From: Arachis hypogaea
Lineage: Eukaryota; Streptophyta; Magnoliopsida; Fabales; Fabaceae
DNA length: 64,000 nucleotides
Assembly: GCF_003086295.3 (NCBI RefSeq)
Contig: NC_092045.1
Location: 26,230,890-26,294,889, forward strand
Direction: 5' to 3'
Of this stretch, positions 59,575-64,000 are shown piece after piece. A program made the position numbers and the translations under genes. The notes beneath the pieces are model-generated. The model was given only the letters and a program-made list of their open reading frames with translations. It was not told the origin of the DNA and searched no databases. Numbering within the stretch: position 1 is the first letter of the stretch; every line of letters starts with the position of its first letter.

Positions 59575-60330
59575 TTCAATTCATTCGCAAGCTTCATCTC
59601 TTACTATGTTTAATGGCTTAAACTTCTCTGAATGAAGTGAACAAGTGAAGTTCCATTTAGGTCTTTTGGATATTGAATTGTCATTTTTGGAAGAGGAACC
59701 CATTGTTACTGATGATAATGATGAGGATGAGAAGTATGCACTTAAGACATGGAAACGTTCTAACAACCTTATATTTATACGAATGACTATTGCAAACAAT
59801 ATTAAGACAACCCTTCCACAAACAAATCTAAAGAATATCTTGTATTTGTGGAAGACTGCTTCCTGCTGGTTACTCGCTAGTACATTAATGTCACAGCTCA
59901 CGCCATGAAGTTTGATGGGTCTAAGAGCATGCAAGAACATACTATTGAGATGTTTAATATTGCTGCAAAATTAAAGTCATTGGGTATGACAGTTAATGAC
60001 TCCTTTATGATGACTCACTACCTTTTGAGTATGGAGCTTTTTAAATTAATTATAATATCATGAAGGAAAAATGAGACGTTAATGAATTAATTGGAAAACT
60101 TATATAGGAAGAAAATAGAATTAAGAATTGTGGTGGTCATTCTGTCAACTTGATTTAAGGAGCTGGCAAATTAGAAAAGAAATTAAAGACAAAGCCCAAG
60201 AATTTTAAGAAGAAAGAACGTGCCAATGCAAAACAGTGTTATTTCTGTAAGAAAAAAGGTCATTTCCAAATGGATTGTCCTAAACGTATGGCATTGTTCG
60301 AAAAGAAAGGTATATTTGAAACATATGTAT
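59575..60330 (+). pseudogene. Copia gag, degenerate
   Basis: Begins around MFNGLNFSE (59608). A TGA follows where Trp is expected (before SEQVKFHLG), then a capsid-like region with SKSMQEHTIEMFNIAAKLKS (59920-59980) and MTHYLLSM. A CCHC zinc knuckle is present at 60236-60280 (CYFCKKKGHFQMDC). Several stops and frameshifts interrupt the reading. Confidence 0.85.
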
Positions 60331-61620
60331 ATACTTATAAATCAAATTTAATTGATATTCCTCATAATTCTTGGTGGCTTGATTCTGGTGCTACAACTCA
60401 TGTATCTAATGTAATGCAGGAATTTCTTACGATCCAAATCACAAGCCAAAGTAAGATGTTCTTATACATGGGAAACCGTGTGAAAGCACCAATTGAAGGA
60501 ATAGAAACTTATCATTTGGTGTTGGATATAAGCTTTCATTTAGATTTACCCAAGACTCTTTATATACCTTCAACGTCTGGGAATTTAATTTCTGTTTTAA
60601 AGTTAGACAATTGTGGTTTTTCTTTTAACGGTGGACATGGTTGTTTTTAATTTATTTAAAAAATTATAATATTGTTGGTTATGGTGTTTTAATTGATGGC
60701 TTATATAGATTAAAATTTTTTGATCAATTTTCTGAAACCTTACTTATTGAGTACTAGAATGACATAGTTAGGCCAAATACACCTAAAGAAAATTCTGCAT
60801 TCTTGTGGCATAAACGTTTGGATTACATATATATCCAAGGAAAGAATGGAAAGATTAGTAAAAATGAGATTTTACAAAATCTAAATTTTACTGATCTTGG
60901 TTTATGTGTGAATTATATTAAGGAAAAACAAACCAAACAAAATAAGAAAGATGTCACAGGAAGTAGTCAGCTTCTTGAAATTATACACACTGATGTATGC
61001 AGACCTTTTGATGCTCCATCTATTAATGGAGAAAAATATTTCATCACTTTTATTGATAACTTTTTACGTTATGGATATGTCTATTTGCTTAAAGAAAAGT
61101 CTCAAGTAGTTGATGCTATTGAGATTTCTGTTAAAGAAGTTGAAAGACAATTAGACAAAAAGGTGAAAGTTGTTAAGTCAGATAGAGGTGATGAATATTA
61201 TGAAAAACATAATAAAACAGGACAATACACAATACACAATGCCATATACACCGTAACAAAATGGTGTGGTGAAAAGGCGTAATCGAACGTTAATGGATAT
61301 GGTTAAAAGTTTGATGAGAAATTTTTCTTTATCCAAATTCTTGTGGATATATACATTAAAGACTACCGTGTATTTGCTAAATAGAATTCCTAATAAAAAT
61401 GTTCCAATGACTCCTTTTGAGTTATGGACTAATAGAAAACCTAGTTTACGACATTTGTATGTTTGGGGTTGTTCAGCAGAAGCAAAAATATTTAATCCAC
61501 AAGAAAAGAAATTAGATTCTCGAATAGTGAGTGACTATTTTATTGACTATCCAGAGAAGTCTAAAGGGTATACTTTTTATTGTTCAAACCATAGTCCCAA
61601 GAATTGTAGAAACTGGTAAT
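60331..61620 (+). pseudogene. Copia protease and integrase, degenerate
   Basis: The protease part has the WWLDSGATTHVSN active site (60373-60410) and LDLPKTLYIPS. The pre-integrase and integrase part follows: WHKRLDYI, then EIIHTDVCRPFDAPS with the first Asp, VVKSDRGDEYY with the second Asp, and RNRTLMDMVKSLMRNFSLSK after a frameshift near 61250, around the third acidic residue. PFELWTNRKPSLRHLYVWGC and RIVSDYFIDYPEKSKGY complete the C-terminal region. Breaks at 60650, 60756 and 61280 show it is dead. Confidence 0.88.
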
Positions 61621-61989
61621 GCCAAATTCTTTGAAAATGGTGAAGTTAGTGGGAGTGAAAATCATCAAAATATAGAAATAAATGAAATTAAAGTAAATAT
61701 TTCTATACATGTTAGTGTTCTTTTATCCACACATACTCAAAGAGTTGTTCCAACTATTGTTGAACACATTAGTAGTGATGAACAAGATTTGAATGATAAT
61801 GCTCTCAATGAAAAAACTAACTCACAAATATAAGAAAGAAATGAGTCTCTAGAAATACCATGCTTTAAGGAGATCTCAAAGGGAAAAAAATAAGCTATTC
61901 CAAGCTATTATAAGACTTATTTACAAAAAGAAGATATTGGAATATCTAAAGATTCAGTTTTATTTACACAAGTCATAAATAGTGATGAT

Positions 61990-63509
61990 TCAGAAAAATG
62001 GATTGATGTCATGAAAGAAGAGTTAAAATCCATGGAAGATAACAAAGTTTGGAAAATTGTTGAATTGTCAGAAGGTGCTAAATATATTGGTTGTAAATGG
62101 GCCTTCAAAGTTAAGCAGGACTCAAAAGGCAATGTTGAACGATATAAAGCTAGACTTGTTGCTACGGGATTTACTCAAAAAATGGTGTTAATTATAAAGA
62201 AATATTTTCATCTGTTTCTAAGAAAGATTCATTGTGTATCATTATGGCACTTGTGACTCATTATAACTTAGAGCTACATCAAATGAATGTAAAAACTATA
62301 TTTTTGAATGGTGATCTTGATGAAGAAGTTTATATGGATCAACTTGAAGGTTTTCCAAATGAAGGAAATTAAAGGTCGTGTGGTGTGTAAACTTAAGAAA
62401 TAAATATATGGACTGAAACAAACCTCACGACAATGGTATATTAAATTTAATAATACCATTCTTTCTTTCAGTTTTGAAGAAAATATTGTTGATGTATGCA
62501 TATAGCGAAAGGTCAGTGGAAGTAAGTTCATCTTTCTAGCCTTATATGTTGATGATATTTTGCTTACAACAAATAATTTAGGAATACTGCGTGAGACTAA
62601 AGAATATCTTTCTAGAAAATTTGAAATGAAAGATATGGGGGAGGCATCTTATGTGATAAGAATTGAAATTTTTCGTGTTACTATTATCTCAGAAAGCCTA
62701 TATAAATCAAGTTCTAGAGAGGTTCAATATGAAAAAGTGTTCCGCAGAAATTGCACCAATTTAAAAAGGGGACAAATTTAATCTTATGCAATGCCCAAAA
62801 AAATGATATAAAATGAAAGCGAATGGAAGAAATTTCATATAGTTCTGTAGTGGAAGTCTTATGTATGTGCAAACTTGCACAAGACCGGACATTAGCTTTG
62901 CAATAGGATTGTTAGGAAGGTATCAAAGTAATCCTGTAATGGATCATTAGAAAGTTGCAAAGAAAGTTTTAAGGTATCTTCAAGGTACAAATAATTATAT
63001 GCTCATGTACAAAAGGTTTAGCCAATTAGAAGTAATTTGTTATTCAGATTCAGATTTTGGTGAATGTGCTGACACAAAAAAAGTCTATATTTGACTACTT
63101 ATTCTTATTTGGAGAAGCTGCCATATCATGTAAAAGCTCCAAGCAAAGTGTTGTGGCAACATCTACTATGGAGGCATAATTTGTTGCATGTTTTGAAGCT
63201 ACAAATCAAGCTTTATGGCTGCGAAATTTTATTTCAGGACTTGGCATTGTTGACTCAATTGTTAGGCCATTGAAAATTTATTGTGATAATTCTGCAGCAG
63301 TATTTTTCTCCAAAAATGATAGATACTCTAAAGGTGCCAAGCATATGGAAATAAAGTACTTTGGTGTTAAGGAGGAAGTTCGAAAACAAAGAATGTCCAT
63401 AGAACATGTTAGAATCGAACTTATGGTTGTTGATCTATTGACTAAAGGATTGCAACCAAAGACATTTAAGGAACGTGTACATAGAATGGGTCTTGATTCT
63501 TCTGAATGA
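61990..63509 (+). pseudogene. Copia reverse transcriptase and RNase H, degenerate
   Basis: RT starts with MKEELKSMEDNKVWKIVEL, continues with YIGCKWAFKVKQDSKGNVER and YKARLVATGFTQK, breaks frame near 62180, and resumes with LHQMNVKTIFLNGDLDEEVY. The catalytic LYVDDILLT (62545-62572) is intact. RNase H at 63090-63509 includes YCDNSAAVFFSKND, RYSKGAKHMEIKYF and DLLTKGLQPKTF, the standard copia C-terminus. Multiple stops and frame changes lie in between (for example at 62370 and 62505). Confidence 0.9.
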
Positions 63510-63803
63510 TGTTAACACTCTGAGCTCACTATGTTTATTTATGTGTTTTTTGAACATTGATAGTTTGTTGTTTCTAGTTAAAGTAATATTATTTTATGAG
63601 TTATAACATAATGATCTAGAAACTTTATGGAAGTGATATAAAATTGTGTTATTTATGTAGTTTATGAAGTAAGATGCTAGTGGTTGTAGTATATGGAAGG
63701 AAATGTGTTTCATATTAAATGAATGACTCCCATATCTCACACAAAGTATTTTACCATATTAAAACAAATATGTAATGTATGAAAATATGATTACACTTAG
63801 GCC
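63510..63803 (+). other. 3' non-coding part of the copia element
   Basis: AT-rich sequence between the RNase H stop and the polypurine tract. No open frame of note and no motif recognised. Confidence 0.6.
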
Positions 63804-63814
63804 AAGTGGGAGAA
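63804..63814 (+). promoter_or_regulatory. Polypurine tract of the copia element
   Basis: AAGTGGGAGAA immediately before the LTR start TGTTGGAAG. Confidence 0.9.
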
Positions 63815-64000
63815 TGTTGGAAGTTTATTGTAATTTAAACTTTTGTTGTGGCCTAATTATAATTATTTATAAATTATTAATGACTTAATCTCATCGGTTA
63901 ATGTTAATGTTTGATGGACGCATTCGATTTAAAGGTAATAACATATATAAAGATAGCCCTTTCTCTACCTTTATGCACGACGTCTTTTACAGTTTCTGAA
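63815..64000 (+). repeat. 3' LTR of the copia element, cut by window end
   Basis: Matches 52774-52930 and the beginning of 58666-58878. It includes a CATATATAAAG TATA-like motif near 63943. Confidence 0.92.

Larger units (their letters stand above)
52774..64000 (+). mobile_element. Element K: degenerate Ty1/copia retrotransposon, partial at window end, LTR split by a LINE
   Basis: The 5' LTR begins TGTTGGAAGTTTATTG at 52774, is interrupted at about 52930 by a LINE, and resumes at about 58666 up to about 58878. The same LTR start recurs at 63815, directly after a polypurine tract AAGTGGGAGAA, and runs off the window. Between them lie gag, protease, integrase, RT and RNase H in copia order on the plus strand. 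The 3' end and the right-hand target duplication are outside the window. Confidence 0.92.

Overview
The window is plant nuclear DNA, AT-rich and dominated by transposable elements, with a single clear host gene. The most abundant LTR family starts TGATGAGCGGATATTTT, uses a tRNA-Asp primer site and carries many GGCGTTNAACGCC motifs. I associate these features with peanut (Arachis) Athila-type elements such as FIDEL. That assignment is from memory, not from a search.

Layout. Positions 1-8000 are intergenic. They hold a 77-bp tandem repeat, a non-autonomous Mutator-like element (866-1975, 10-bp target duplication), a solo LTR (3363-4886, 5-bp duplication), an (AT)n tract and a decayed LTR fragment. 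Positions 8028-40501 are one old CRM-like chromovirus (element A, minus strand, 343-bp LTRs, GTAAG duplication) opened by two insertions. The first is a roughly 6-kb solo-LTR-like element (B, 8735-14789), which itself holds another solo LTR (D, 9267-10811). The second is a 21-kb Athila complex (C, 18770-39718) with the order LTR-internal-LTR-internal-LTR inside a single ACAAT duplication, i.e. a tandem dimer. Copy 1 of the dimer has a 500-N gap. A further solo LTR (E, 41214-42734) sits in a Tat-like LTR fragment. Positions 43261-46705 are a decayed MULE with 265-bp inverted repeats. Positions 49129-49670 are a foldback MITE.

The only convincing host gene is a two-exon WUSCHEL-related homeobox gene of the WOX5 type (50569-51915, plus). 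Its homeodomain, WUS box and C-terminal LDLRL motif are all visible, and a TATA box helps fix the start codon. About 860 bp downstream begins a degenerate Ty1/copia element that runs off the window end. Its 5' LTR is split by a nearly full-length L1-type LINE (about 52931-58665, minus).

The most unusual signal is the family of short GGCGTTNAACGCC dyads spaced almost exactly 31 bp apart. They occur as four units in LTRs, six inside the gag reading frame and eleven in the 3' untranslated part of the Athila element. The same array recurs in three diverged solo LTRs. Because 31 is not a multiple of three, the array inside gag is conserved as DNA or RNA, not as a protein repeat.
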